NCBI GenBank assembly: GCA_964401385.1
Contig: CAYNYF010000018.1
Span: 1 to 55,743 of the forward strand
DNA: 55,743 bases
Direction: 5' to 3'
Source: CAYNYF01 sp964401385
GTDB lineage: Bacteria > Planctomycetota > Phycisphaerae > SM23-33
Shown here in pieces: positions 1-8,486 of the stretch. A model generated the notes under the pieces. The model was given only the letters and a program-made list of their open reading frames with translations, was not told where the DNA came from and did not search any database. The position numbers and the translations under genes are program-made. The stretch's first letter is position 1; every line of letters begins with the position of its first letter.

Positions 1-670
1 TCGTGTCCAACAACACCGCCGCTCGATTCCAAACCGGATCGTCTTTGATGATTCGCTCAATCTTCCGGTCCATCCGCAGCATCCGCCGGGCGGTCGCGTC
101 CAGCAATGTCAGCCAGTGCTCCACCTGAAGCCGCATCACCTCCGGCAGCGGGACTTCGGCCAGCCAACGCCGCCCCAGCGATCCGAAGATGTTGTCGTAC
201 GGCCGCTGCATGCCCAGGCGAACCAACCCACTGGTGATCTGGTTCTTGCATTTCGTCTGGATGCCCAGCAGGTCCGTGCGGTGCCGCGTCATCTCCCGAA
301 GTCGTTCCACACGCTCGTCCGGCAGCCACGCCCGCGGCAACATGTTCACGCTGCTGAGCCAAGCCAGCTTCCCGGCGTCGATCTTGTCGGTCTTGCTGAC
401 CGTCTCGGCGATGATCTTTACCTTGTGTGGGGTCACGGCCACTGGCTCGACGTTCGGTCGCTGCCCCAACAGGCGGTACATCCAGCGCGCGTTGGAGATC
501 GCCTCGAAGACCACCCGGATCGGTTCGGCGCCAAAGGAATCCAGGTATTGCCAAAGCTCCTCGATTCGGTCATGATGAATCGTGCGAGCCGGGTACAGCT
601 CGCCGGTCGTGTCCGAGAGGGCACGAACCACACTGCTGCGGTGATGCAAGTCCATTCCAACGTGTACCAT
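1..670 (-). CDS. IS110-family transposase, 3' end cut by window edge
   Basis: The minus strand encodes an open frame from ATG at 670 that runs off the window start, so about 223 N-terminal residues are visible. It begins MVHVGMDLHHRSSVVRALSD. The RuvC-like DEDD domain is readable: D7 in GMDLH, E56 in VVFEAIS and D95/D98 in KTDKIDAGKLA. IS110 enzymes recombine DNA by a DEDD-plus-serine chemistry, and characterised members are guided by a bridge RNA encoded in the element's non-coding end. The serine-containing C-terminal domain lies outside the window. AAGGAG sits just upstream of the ATG. Only about 70 bases separate the start codon from the REP array, which suggests an IS1111-like layout with the long non-coding end downstream, outside this window. 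That layout is inferred. Confidence 0.9.
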   Translation of the reverse strand, partial: MVHVGMDLHHRSSVVRALSDTTGELYPARTIHHDRIEELWQYLDSFGAEPIRVVFEAISNARWMYRLLGQRPNVEPVAVTPHKVKIIAETVSKTDKIDAGKLAWLSSVNMLPRAWLPDERVERLREMTRHRTDLLGIQTKCKNQITSGLVRLGMQRPYDNIFGSLGRRWLAEVPLPEVMRLQVEHWLTLLDATARRMLRMDRKIERIIKDDPVWNRAAVLLDT

Positions 671-740
671 GGCTGTTCTCCTTAACTGGCCGTCTTGGTC
701 AACGGCAAGTTACCCAGGGGAACAGCCTCTGTCATGCCAT
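671..740. mobile_element. short non-coding end of the IS110 element
   Basis: These 70 bases lie between the transposase start and the first REP palindrome. They carry the ribosome binding site AAGGAG and no other gene. REP units elsewhere continue as CACCCTAC, whereas here the sequence continues as CACCCTAATGGC on the minus strand. This puts the probable element boundary at about 740/741. The exact terminus cannot be set without the other end. Confidence 0.4.
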
Positions 741-1036
741 TAGGGTGCGTGCTTGCACGCACCAATGCCATACCCCACGCCTTCCGTAGGGTGCGTGCTT
801 GCACGCACCCTACCGCCTTACGATACCCCGGCCTCTCGCACATGAGGTGCGTGCAAGCACGCACCCTACCGCCTTGCGATACCCCGGCGCCTCGCGGATG
901 AGGTGCGTGCGAGCACGCACCCTACCGCCTTACGATACCCCGGCCTCTCGCACATGAGGTGCGTGCGAGCACGCACCCTACCGCCTTACGATACGCCGGC
1001 GCCTCGCACATGAGGTGCGTGCTTGCACGCGCCCTA
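741..1036. repeat. REP palindrome array A, 56-bp tandem period
   Basis: Six near-identical 20-bp palindromes start at 744, 790, 846, 902, 958 and 1014. The core is GGTGCGTGC, two central bases (TT, AA or GA), GCACGCACC. From 790 onward the spacing is exactly 56 bp, and the spacer is also conserved (CTACCGCC, TACGATACCCCGGC, CATGA). This is therefore a true tandem repeat and not a CRISPR, whose spacers would differ. Each palindrome could fold as a 9-bp hairpin in RNA or single-stranded DNA. The last unit overlaps the stop codon of the URO-D-like gene that ends at 1034. Confidence 0.9.
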
Positions 1037-2218
1037 CCGCCGGCCGTACTTCAGGCCGGCCTCGATGTAGCGGACCGCGTTGGCGGTGAAACGGTCGGTG
1101 TGCCGCTGGTGCGGCGTGGCCGAGGGGCACAGGACCATGTGCTCCTTGCCGCCGTCCTCAATGGCGCGGCGGACCTCCCGCTCGATCTGGTCGGTCTCGG
1201 CCGTGTCCATGTCGAGGAACTCGATGTTCCCGTACAATGTCAGCCGCCCACGCGCGCGGGCCTTCGCCTGGGCGAACTCGATGTCCCCCTGCGGCGGCGG
1301 CTCCACCGGGTCAATGGAATCGGCGCCCATCTCGATGAACGAATCCAGCAGCGTGCCCACGCGCCCGTGGCAGTGCACGTGGATGAGGCTCTCCGGGTCG
1401 CGGGCCTTGATCCGCCGCATGATCTGCCCGTCGTAGGGCACGACCCACCGCTCCCATTGGCGCGGGCCCATCATCGGCGGCGACGCCCGCTCCACGCCGT
1501 TGAAGTGCCAGACCGGCCCGACGCCCTGATCCAGCAGGAAGTCGACCTTCTGGCGCGTCCGCTCCAGCCAGGCGTCGGCCAAGGCCTGGATCAGCCCCGG
1601 TTCGGTCATCACCCACTCCAGCAGTTGCTGGAAGGACATCATGCCGCACAGCATGGCCACCATGGAATTGACGCCGGCGCCGCCGATGCAATCGCGCCCC
1701 ATCTCGGCGCGATGGCGGCGGAAGGGCTCGAACTCGGCCGGCGGGGGCGACTCGAAGCGGTACGGCACGCTCAGCATCCTCTCGACGTCCCGGGGGCTCT
1801 GGATGGGGCGGTGCATGTCCCAGCGGGTCAAGATGCCGGGCTGCTGCTCGTAGACGTAGCGGAGGTCGCCGGTGGGGGTGTGCAGGACGGTCGTGTGGCG
1901 TGTCCGGCCGGTGGCCAGCGGCTCGGGCGGCAGGGCCTCGACGTACTCGTCCGGAGCCTCGCAGAACCGCTGGTAGCTGACGGCCGCGAAGACGCGCGGA
2001 TATCTCACCGCGTTGAACGGCGGGGCGGGATCGCAGTGCTCCTGCACCAGCCGGGCCACCCGGACGAAGCTGGCCTCGCCGCGCCAGTCGTCGCGTCGGT
2101 CGGCGTCAATGTCCGCGTGCGGCGAGAAGGCGATGGGCGAGATGATGGGCACGCGGTCGGTCCGCTCGCCGCGGTAGACGGCGGAGATCCGCCTGCTGGA
2201 ATTGACCAGGTCGAACAT
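1034..2218 (-). CDS. uroporphyrinogen decarboxylase (URO-D)-like protein
   Basis: The frame encodes 394 residues from ATG at 2218 (MFDLVNSSRRISAVYRGERT). The typical URO-D/MtaA-fold opening 'R..a.y.Ge.tDRVPi' is visible, as are GVNSMVAMLCG, a central HVHCHGRVGTLLD and a late EPPPQGDIEFAQAKA block, the usual order for corrinoid-associated URO-D-like methyltransferases. In Planctomycetes such genes often sit among carbohydrate genes and their substrate is unknown, so a role in haem synthesis should not be assumed. Translation in this frame continues upstream of ATG 2218 only through REP sequence, which is why that start was chosen. The TAG stop at 1034-1036 belongs to the first bases of a REP unit. 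The gene is bracketed on both sides by REP arrays. Confidence 0.8.
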   Translation of the reverse strand: MFDLVNSSRRISAVYRGERTDRVPIISPIAFSPHADIDADRRDDWRGEASFVRVARLVQEHCDPAPPFNAVRYPRVFAAVSYQRFCEAPDEYVEALPPEPLATGRTRHTTVLHTPTGDLRYVYEQQPGILTRWDMHRPIQSPRDVERMLSVPYRFESPPPAEFEPFRRHRAEMGRDCIGGAGVNSMVAMLCGMMSFQQLLEWVMTEPGLIQALADAWLERTRQKVDFLLDQGVGPVWHFNGVERASPPMMGPRQWERWVVPYDGQIMRRIKARDPESLIHVHCHGRVGTLLDSFIEMGADSIDPVEPPPQGDIEFAQAKARARGRLTLYGNIEFLDMDTAETDQIEREVRRAIEDGGKEHMVLCPSATPHQRHTDRFTANAVRYIEAGLKYGRR

Positions 2219-2237
2219 ACGGCCTCCAGATCCGCAA

Positions 2238-2400
2238 GTAGGGTGCGTGCTGGCACGCACCAATACCGCAAGTAGGGTGCGTGCTGGCACGCACCAATAC
2301 CGCAAGTAGGGTGCGTGCTGGCACGCACCAATGCCATACCGCAGGCCCTCGCAGATGAGGTGCGTGCAAGCACGCACCCTACATGCAAGCACACACCCTA
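2238..2400. repeat. REP palindrome array B, 34-bp tandem period
   Basis: REP palindromes start at 2242, 2276 and 2310 with exactly 34-bp spacing (spacer AATACCGCAAGTAG). A further complete unit starts at 2359, and a decayed one covers about 2382-2397. The central dinucleotide is GG in the first three and AA in the fourth. The array fills the space between the start of the URO-D-like gene and the stop of the GH123-like gene, whose TAG at 2398-2400 is part of the last unit. Confidence 0.88.
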
Positions 2401-5259
2401 CGGCCGTAGCTTCCTCACGATCAGCTTGGCGATTCCCTCGCGGAGTTCGGAGAACTTTTCGGGGTCGAGCCGGTCGAACACCACGGCCGCCGCCTCGTCC
2501 TCAAAGCGCTGCTTGTAGGTGGCCCGGGAGGGGATCTTGGCGGCCACCAACGCCCGGAGCTGCTCGCGATTCAGGCCGTACTTCTCCGCCAGCGCCATCA
2601 GGTATTCGCAGTCTTGCGCTCCCCGGCGGAGGGCCTTCAGCCGGATGGAGCCGATGGCCTCGTGGCCGAGCACCTTCAGCAGGACCAGCCCCTGGGCGTT
2701 TTCCTCACGCAGGGCCCTGGCGGCGGTGAACTCACCGCGGTCGGTCAGGATCGACTGCCACGGCAGCACGCCGTCGCCGCCGGCGAGGAAGGTCTGAAGG
2801 CACCAGGCGGCGGAGTTCCAGTGGCTCAGGTTGGGCGCGTTGCAGGCGCCGTAGGAGTAGAAGACCATCGGGCCCTCGCGCTTCATGATCTGGCAGCGCT
2901 TGACCTTGCGCGTGAGCCCGCCGACGTACATGAAGTCCATCGCGCCGTTGAGCCAGTCGCGCGTCCAGCCCGGGCGGGAGATGTCGTAGCGGACGCCGAA
3001 GTGGGTCTTCTTGACGACCGGCCGGACGGCCTTCTGGAACATCGCCGCCCAGAACCGCAGCGCCACCCAGTCGGGATAGTTGTACGGCTCGTCCAGGATC
3101 CAGTAGGACGACCCCGCACCGCGCTCGCGCCACATCACCTTCCCGTCCATGTAGAACAAGAACTGGGTGCCGGTCCAGCCCTTGGCCTCGAAGTGACGGA
3201 CGATCTGGCGGGCGAAGTTCATCCAGCCGGCCTTGTACTCCCGGCTGAAGGCCTGCTCGATGGGCTTGCACAGCAGGGCGTGGAAGAAGGCCACGCCCGC
3301 GCCGTGCTTGGGCCCGTTGTAGTCGTAGTAGCGATCCACCGGCAGCGGAAAGCCGTGGGACATGGGAATCTGACACACCGCCAGCGGCTGGCCCGCTCGC
3401 GGCAGGTCCTTGAAAGCGGAGCCGTCCAGCAGCGGCCCGAACGACCTGTCCCAACCGGACCAGTCGGCCACGCGGACGTTCGCCCCGGCCCCGGCCAGCG
3501 GCAGCGGGGTCTTGACGCCGTCGCCGTGGCCGGCCTGGGTGATGCTCAGCGTGCAGCGGTTGTAGTGGGCCAGGCGGTACGCCTCGAAGAACGTCTTGGA
3601 CCCCGGCCGGCCGGGGGAGCCGTAGATATTCAGCTCGGGGTTGAAGCGCATCTTGTCCGGAACGGAGAAATCGTAGACCTGGAGCTTGACCGGCAGGCGG
3701 AAGGGCTGCACGCCTTCGGCCGAGATCGTGATGTCGCCGCTGTATTGGCCCGGCCTGGCCCGCTGCGGCACGGCGACGTCCACGTAGACGGACTGGTTGT
3801 ACTGCACCCGCAGGGCGTTGTCCTTGTCCGGGATCGACAGCGTTTGCCCGGCCGAGATGGGCACGGCGTACTCGCCCAGCTTGACGTACCACACCCGGAA
3901 GAGCCTGACGCGCTCCAGGCCGATCCTGCCCGGGCCGGTCAGCGGGCCGGGCTTGATGGAGATGCCCTTCAGCGGCTCCTTGCGGTTGACGCGCTCGATG
4001 CACAACTGAAAGGCGACGATCTCCCCGCGGGCGCCGAACAGGCGGACGCTGTTGCTCGCCCCGTCCCAGACGCTGTTGCCGCGCTTGTAGGCCATCTCGT
4101 CGGCCTTGAGTTGCGCGGCCTCGAACAAGGCCCCGTTGGTGTACTTGACCTTGCAGACCTCCGGGAACGCCCAAAGACGCATCTTGCCGGAGCGGACGGT
4201 CGGGTCGCCGAGGGTGGGCTGCCAGGGGGCCGGCAGCTTGGGCGGGGCCGCCAGCGCCGGCGAGGCCGTGCCGCTGGCCTTGACCACGGGCGAGCAATTG
4301 CCGGCCGCGTCGGCCGCCACCACCTCAACGGAGACCGCCTCGGCCGGATTGAGATAGTCCACCACCACCCGGGCCTTGCCGTTGACGGGGTGCCGGACCA
4401 TCCAGCGGGGAACCTCCCGCCCGTTTACCTTGACGAAGTAGCAGAAGGTGTCGCCCGAGCCGGCGATGTCAAAGCCGACGGCCCCCCTTCCCATGTGGGC
4501 CTCGGTCGGGGCGGGCTTGACCGTCACCCTGGCGGCGGCCGGCGGGGTCCCGTCGTCGCCGAGGACGTTCACCACCAGGTACGGCTCCTTGCCGGCGGAC
4601 TCGCGCGTGTGAATGAAATTGTTCGCCAGCCCGTAGCCGATCTCGTCCATCATGCACCAGCCGTACCCGTCACGGGCGATCAGCGCCTGGATCATGTACG
4701 CCGGCACCTTCACCCGGGCCCACGTGTCCTTGGCGTCCTCCAGCTCGGCGTGGTGCTGGAGGGTGTTGCCGTTGCCGAAGGTCACGTCCGAGATGTCGCT
4801 GCCGGGGAAGGACCAGGGCTTCTTGGAGTAGGAGGCCTCCAGGAAGGTCGCCCCGCGGCCGGCCTCGTCGACGGCGTAGTTCTCAGCGCCCTTGCCCTCG
4901 ACCCAGTCGGTGGAAACGGTGGAAAGCCCGATCAGGCGCAGCAGGTGCTTCCGCTGGAAGGGCAGCTTGTGGCGGGCGATCTCGACGGGGTCGTGGACGA
5001 TGTTGAAATACAGATACCCGCCGCCGACCTTCTTGCCCTTCAGCGAGGACAGGTCGAAGTCCAGGATGGCCATCTCCTGGATGGTCTTGATCTTCATCGT
5101 GGGCGTCTTGCCCATGCTGTGGTTGACTTCGTCGCCGGCCCCGGAGACCCAGACGTCCCGGGAGCAGGTGAACTTTTCTTCCTTGGCCAGCCCGGCCGCC
5201 GAGGCCATCGCCACCACGGCAATCAGGACGAGAAACCGAACGCTGTGCGAACTCTTCAT
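2398..5259 (-). CDS. secreted DUF4091 / GH123-like glycoside hydrolase
   Basis: The protein has 953 residues. It starts with a classic signal peptide (MKSSHSVRFLVLIAVVAMASAAGLA), so it is predicted to be exported. Residues about 30-240 look like a beta-rich carbohydrate-binding or DNRLRE-type module (MAILDFDLSSLKGKKV). The rest resembles DUF4091/GH123: a beta-sandwich linker followed by a barrel with an adjacent Asp-Glu pair in WILDEPYNYPD, and a C-terminal RRGAQDCEYLMALAEKYG that matches the family's 'R.G.ED.EYL' ending. GH123 enzymes are beta-N-acetylgalactosaminidases that use a neighbouring Asp-Glu pair. The substrate here is not shown. AGGAG lies 7 bases before the ATG. It is followed on the same strand by the URO-D-like gene and preceded by a second DUF4091 gene. 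Confidence 0.8.
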   Translation of the reverse strand: MKSSHSVRFLVLIAVVAMASAAGLAKEEKFTCSRDVWVSGAGDEVNHSMGKTPTMKIKTIQEMAILDFDLSSLKGKKVGGGYLYFNIVHDPVEIARHKLPFQRKHLLRLIGLSTVSTDWVEGKGAENYAVDEAGRGATFLEASYSKKPWSFPGSDISDVTFGNGNTLQHHAELEDAKDTWARVKVPAYMIQALIARDGYGWCMMDEIGYGLANNFIHTRESAGKEPYLVVNVLGDDGTPPAAARVTVKPAPTEAHMGRGAVGFDIAGSGDTFCYFVKVNGREVPRWMVRHPVNGKARVVVDYLNPAEAVSVEVVAADAAGNCSPVVKASGTASPALAAPPKLPAPWQPTLGDPTVRSGKMRLWAFPEVCKVKYTNGALFEAAQLKADEMAYKRGNSVWDGASNSVRLFGARGEIVAFQLCIERVNRKEPLKGISIKPGPLTGPGRIGLERVRLFRVWYVKLGEYAVPISAGQTLSIPDKDNALRVQYNQSVYVDVAVPQRARPGQYSGDITISAEGVQPFRLPVKLQVYDFSVPDKMRFNPELNIYGSPGRPGSKTFFEAYRLAHYNRCTLSITQAGHGDGVKTPLPLAGAGANVRVADWSGWDRSFGPLLDGSAFKDLPRAGQPLAVCQIPMSHGFPLPVDRYYDYNGPKHGAGVAFFHALLCKPIEQAFSREYKAGWMNFARQIVRHFEAKGWTGTQFLFYMDGKVMWRERGAGSSYWILDEPYNYPDWVALRFWAAMFQKAVRPVVKKTHFGVRYDISRPGWTRDWLNGAMDFMYVGGLTRKVKRCQIMKREGPMVFYSYGACNAPNLSHWNSAAWCLQTFLAGGDGVLPWQSILTDRGEFTAARALREENAQGLVLLKVLGHEAIGSIRLKALRRGAQDCEYLMALAEKYGLNREQLRALVAAKIPSRATYKQRFEDEAAAVVFDRLDPEKFSELREGIAKLIVRKLRP

Positions 5260-5350
5260 AACCCAACTCCTACCGTTTTCTCTTGGTTTCCGACCGGCGG
5301 ACCTCCGCCCGCGGCCCGGTCGCTGCGGTTCGATCTGCGATCCAGTTGCT

Positions 5351-8245
5351 CTATTGTGCCGACCCGGCCGCGGCGGCCTTGCCGGCGGCGGCCGCGCGGC
5401 TCTTCAGCATCTCGCGCTGCTGCTTGAGCTGCGCGAGCCTCCGCGCCTTGCGGGCGGCGAGCATCTCCTCTTCCGTAACCAGCTTCGCCATCGCCTCGAT
5501 CGTCTCGGCCAGGTCGCGGCGGGCGGCCAGCAGCACCCGCGGCTGCCAGGTCCAGGTCCGCAGGTCCTTGACGACCTCGTCGGGCACCTTCAGCAGGGCC
5601 TCGGCCCTGGCCAGCAGCTTGCCGGCCTCGACCGAGCGCGCGCCCTTTTTCTTGAGCGCGTCGACGTAGTCGCGGAGGACGTGGTGGCTTTCCCAGTCCT
5701 CGATGCCGTCGCGGATGTTCTCGAACCGGACCGACGAGAACGGCCCGTCCGGCCCGGGGTAGAACAGCATGCCGTCGCCGTTGGTGCTGCCCCAGCCCCA
5801 CGGCGTGAAGGGCTTCTCCGGCCAGCGCTTGCCGTCCTTGCCGGGGAGGTTGTGCGACCAGATGTTGTAACAGTAGTATTCAAAGCCTGTTACGCCATAC
5901 TTCCAGGTCATCCAGAACACCGCCCGCGACGCGATCAGCGGCTCTTCGCACTGGACGTTGGGGTACGGCAGCATCGGCCCGGCCGCGTCGTACCAGAAGA
6001 ACCGCTCGCCCCGGGCCTGGCTCTCCGCGATCAGCCCGGCCATCTCCTCGGTCAGGCCGTAGGTCTTGCTCCTGCCACCGATCTCCGGGTCGTAGATGTC
6101 AATGATCCCGTCCAACTCCTTCCGCGGGAACGACCCGCCGATCATGATCATCAGCTCCGGGCAGGCCAGGCGGATGGCGTTGGACTTCCGCCGCATCAGA
6201 GCCCAGTCGCTGGTCTCATCGCCGATGTACACCAGCGACATGTCGATCAGCCGCTCGGCGTCGTCGTACTTGCCCTCGGCGCGGAGCTTTTTGTCCAGCG
6301 CGGTCACGGCGTCGTAACGGTCCCTCAGCGCCTTTAGCGCGGCCGCCTGGGCGGTCTCGTAGGCCTTCGTCAGCCTGGCCATCTCCTTGGCCTTGTCGGC
6401 CTCGTGGCGCCGCCTGAGCCGGGCCAGCTCGTCGGCCTTGCCGGCCTTCTTCAGCAGCGCGATCCTGTCGGCCTCGTATTTTTCCTCCACCTTCCGCAGG
6501 GCCGCGGCGCGCGGGCCTCTGCCGCGAACCTTGCCCGCCTCGGCCTTGGCGGCCTCGTACGCCTGCCGGCACTGCTTGAACTGCTCGGCCTGCCCGGAGG
6601 CCTGGAGCATCTTGTCCACGGAGGCGAGGTAGGCCGCCTTCAGCTTGCGAATCTCCGGCGCCCCGTCACCGGGCAGGTTCGGCAGCCGGAAGTTGCCGTT
6701 GAGATAGATGGTATTGCCGCCGCGCTCGGCCACGCAGTACGGCATGTCCGCCAGCGACGGGGAGAGATTGCTGCTGTACTGCTCGGTCGGCATGAAGCGG
6801 TGGTCCATCAGGAAGTCGATGTACGCCCGCCGCAGCCGGACCGTGTCCTCCCGCGTCCGCTTGGGGTAGCACTGCCAGATGTAGCCCCAGCAGGTCTGGC
6901 CCATGGTCTGGAAATTCCAGCGATGGGGGACCTGATAGTCCCAGACCCTCACGGTCAGCGCGAGCCGGCGGGAGGCGGCGTTGGCGGCCTTGACGGTGAT
7001 CGTGCCGCGGTAGGTTCCGGCCTTGGTCTGCGGGCGGGTCCGCACGGTGAACCAGAACGGCGTGGAGACGTGCTCGCGCAGGTCCACCGGCCGGGCGCGC
7101 GAGAGCGGATCGGGAATCCAGAACTCCTTGCCGTGGAAGTACCAGTCGCCGGTCTTCCCGTTGGGGTGCATCTTGACCATTTCCTGGCAGTTGTAGCTGA
7201 CGTCGGCGGCGGGGATCTTCGCCCCGCCGGGGCCGATCAGGTCGCCGCACTCGAACGTCACCGACTTCATTTCCCCGGCCAGCGGATACACCATCACCTG
7301 AAACGGCTCGAACTCGTTCCGGGCCATGGCCATCTCGTGGCTTTCGTCGAACGGCCCGAAGAAGCGGTAGCGCGTGCTGCGGTCGCAGTACTTCCTCAGG
7401 CCGTCGGTCATGCCCACCAGGTAGGTCTCGCCCAGGGGCTCGAACTCCATCACCAGTCGCGGCCGGTGGGCCGCCTTGGCGCTGGCCGGCGAGGGAATGT
7501 CGATCTCCATCCGGTTGATGAACTCCCCGCGCCGGTCGCCCTGGCTGACCGGGTGCAGGGCCACGCCGTGGTTGGCCTTCGGGTCCTTCAGCCACTTGCG
7601 CGCCAGCGGCGTGACGTTGAAGTCGATCCACTTGCCGCCGGCGGGGCATTGCAGGAAGTCGTACTTGTGGGGAAAGTACCGGCCGTTCAGCTCCCAGAAG
7701 GCGTACGAGTCGACCGCCCCCTTCGGCCGGCCGTTGTCGTAGGCGGTCGCGGCGTCGAGCGTTCCGCCGGGGCTGCTCCACTTTCTCCCGGGCGCGGCGT
7801 TTTCCCAGTCGGCCCGCGCCGTCCAGGCCTCGGTGACCTCCCGGCAGAGGATCTCGTTGATCACGCGCAGCCTGCGGACCTCGGGCACGAACACCTCCAG
7901 CCGGGCACGGGCGAGCTTCCCGCCGCGCAGGGCCGAAGGCAGGTCGAACTTCAGCAGGACGCGGTTGGCGGACTCGCGCCGGCGGGCCTTGCCGGTCTGC
8001 TCGTCGGTTTCGCTGTAGGCGACCGTGCCGCGGATGCACAGCGCGTCGGCGCCGGCGCCCTCCTTGGGCCTGGGCGTCTTGGGCTCCCACAGCGTCCGGG
8101 CGGTGCAGCCGGCGTAGCCGTCGGCGCCCTGCTGGAGGGTCGCGGTCTCGGCCAGACAGCGCGCCCCGGAGGATACGGCCAAAATGCCGAGCACGGCGGC
8201 GATGCTAATGAGCACGGTTCGGCCGCGATCGTCCGCGTGATCCAT
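5351..8245 (-). CDS. secreted DUF4091 / GH123-like protein with coiled-coil insert
   Basis: The protein has 964 residues with an N-terminal hydrophobic export segment (VLISIAAVLGILAVSSGARC). Residues about 35-270 form a DNRLRE/CBM-like module (NRVLLKFDLPSALRGGKLARARLEVFV). A GH123/DUF4091-like region follows, with candidate catalytic Asp-Glu in YIGDETSDW and the family ending RDGIEDWESHHVLRDY. Unusually, roughly residues 540-665, between the start of the barrel (NFRLPNLPGDG) and the DE motif, are rich in Ala, Lys, Glu and Arg and read as a long coiled coil. A second Ala/Lys/Arg-rich helix closes the C-terminus. AAGGAG precedes the ATG. It probably forms one transcript with the gene ending at 2398, 91 bases downstream. 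Confidence 0.78.
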   Translation of the reverse strand: MDHADDRGRTVLISIAAVLGILAVSSGARCLAETATLQQGADGYAGCTARTLWEPKTPRPKEGAGADALCIRGTVAYSETDEQTGKARRRESANRVLLKFDLPSALRGGKLARARLEVFVPEVRRLRVINEILCREVTEAWTARADWENAAPGRKWSSPGGTLDAATAYDNGRPKGAVDSYAFWELNGRYFPHKYDFLQCPAGGKWIDFNVTPLARKWLKDPKANHGVALHPVSQGDRRGEFINRMEIDIPSPASAKAAHRPRLVMEFEPLGETYLVGMTDGLRKYCDRSTRYRFFGPFDESHEMAMARNEFEPFQVMVYPLAGEMKSVTFECGDLIGPGGAKIPAADVSYNCQEMVKMHPNGKTGDWYFHGKEFWIPDPLSRARPVDLREHVSTPFWFTVRTRPQTKAGTYRGTITVKAANAASRRLALTVRVWDYQVPHRWNFQTMGQTCWGYIWQCYPKRTREDTVRLRRAYIDFLMDHRFMPTEQYSSNLSPSLADMPYCVAERGGNTIYLNGNFRLPNLPGDGAPEIRKLKAAYLASVDKMLQASGQAEQFKQCRQAYEAAKAEAGKVRGRGPRAAALRKVEEKYEADRIALLKKAGKADELARLRRRHEADKAKEMARLTKAYETAQAAALKALRDRYDAVTALDKKLRAEGKYDDAERLIDMSLVYIGDETSDWALMRRKSNAIRLACPELMIMIGGSFPRKELDGIIDIYDPEIGGRSKTYGLTEEMAGLIAESQARGERFFWYDAAGPMLPYPNVQCEEPLIASRAVFWMTWKYGVTGFEYYCYNIWSHNLPGKDGKRWPEKPFTPWGWGSTNGDGMLFYPGPDGPFSSVRFENIRDGIEDWESHHVLRDYVDALKKKGARSVEAGKLLARAEALLKVPDEVVKDLRTWTWQPRVLLAARRDLAETIEAMAKLVTEEEMLAARKARRLAQLKQQREMLKSRAAAAGKAAAAGSAQ

Positions 8246-8486
8246 CGCTTGTCTCCTTTTTCTCCGGCGAAAAGCCTTTCCAGCGGGCCTCTGCCGCCGA
8301 TGTCGAACTGCCGCCGGACCAGACGCCCCGGCGGTACTGATTGAACAAGGATTCGGCCGCGAGGGTTTCGCTTGCGCCCTGGCAATTCCGGATTCACGCC
8401 CCGCCGGACTTGAAGCCGGCGCCAGCCGCCGCTATCCTACCACAGTCGTTGGCGGATGTGGACGCCGGGTACAGGGAAGATCTCCC

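Noticed and set aside
741..1036. CRISPR array
   Set aside because: Period is regular, but the 'spacers' are identical between units and the palindrome is shared by sites across the window, so it is a tandem REP array. No cas genes are present.
2614..5427. Very long plus-strand open frame (937 codons) opposite the GH123-like gene
   Set aside because: It is the GC-rich antisense shadow of the minus-strand gene: no ribosome binding site, composition dominated by Arg/Ala/Gly/Val/His, and no family motif, while the minus strand has a signal peptide and family motifs. Similar antisense frames over other genes were rejected for the same reason.
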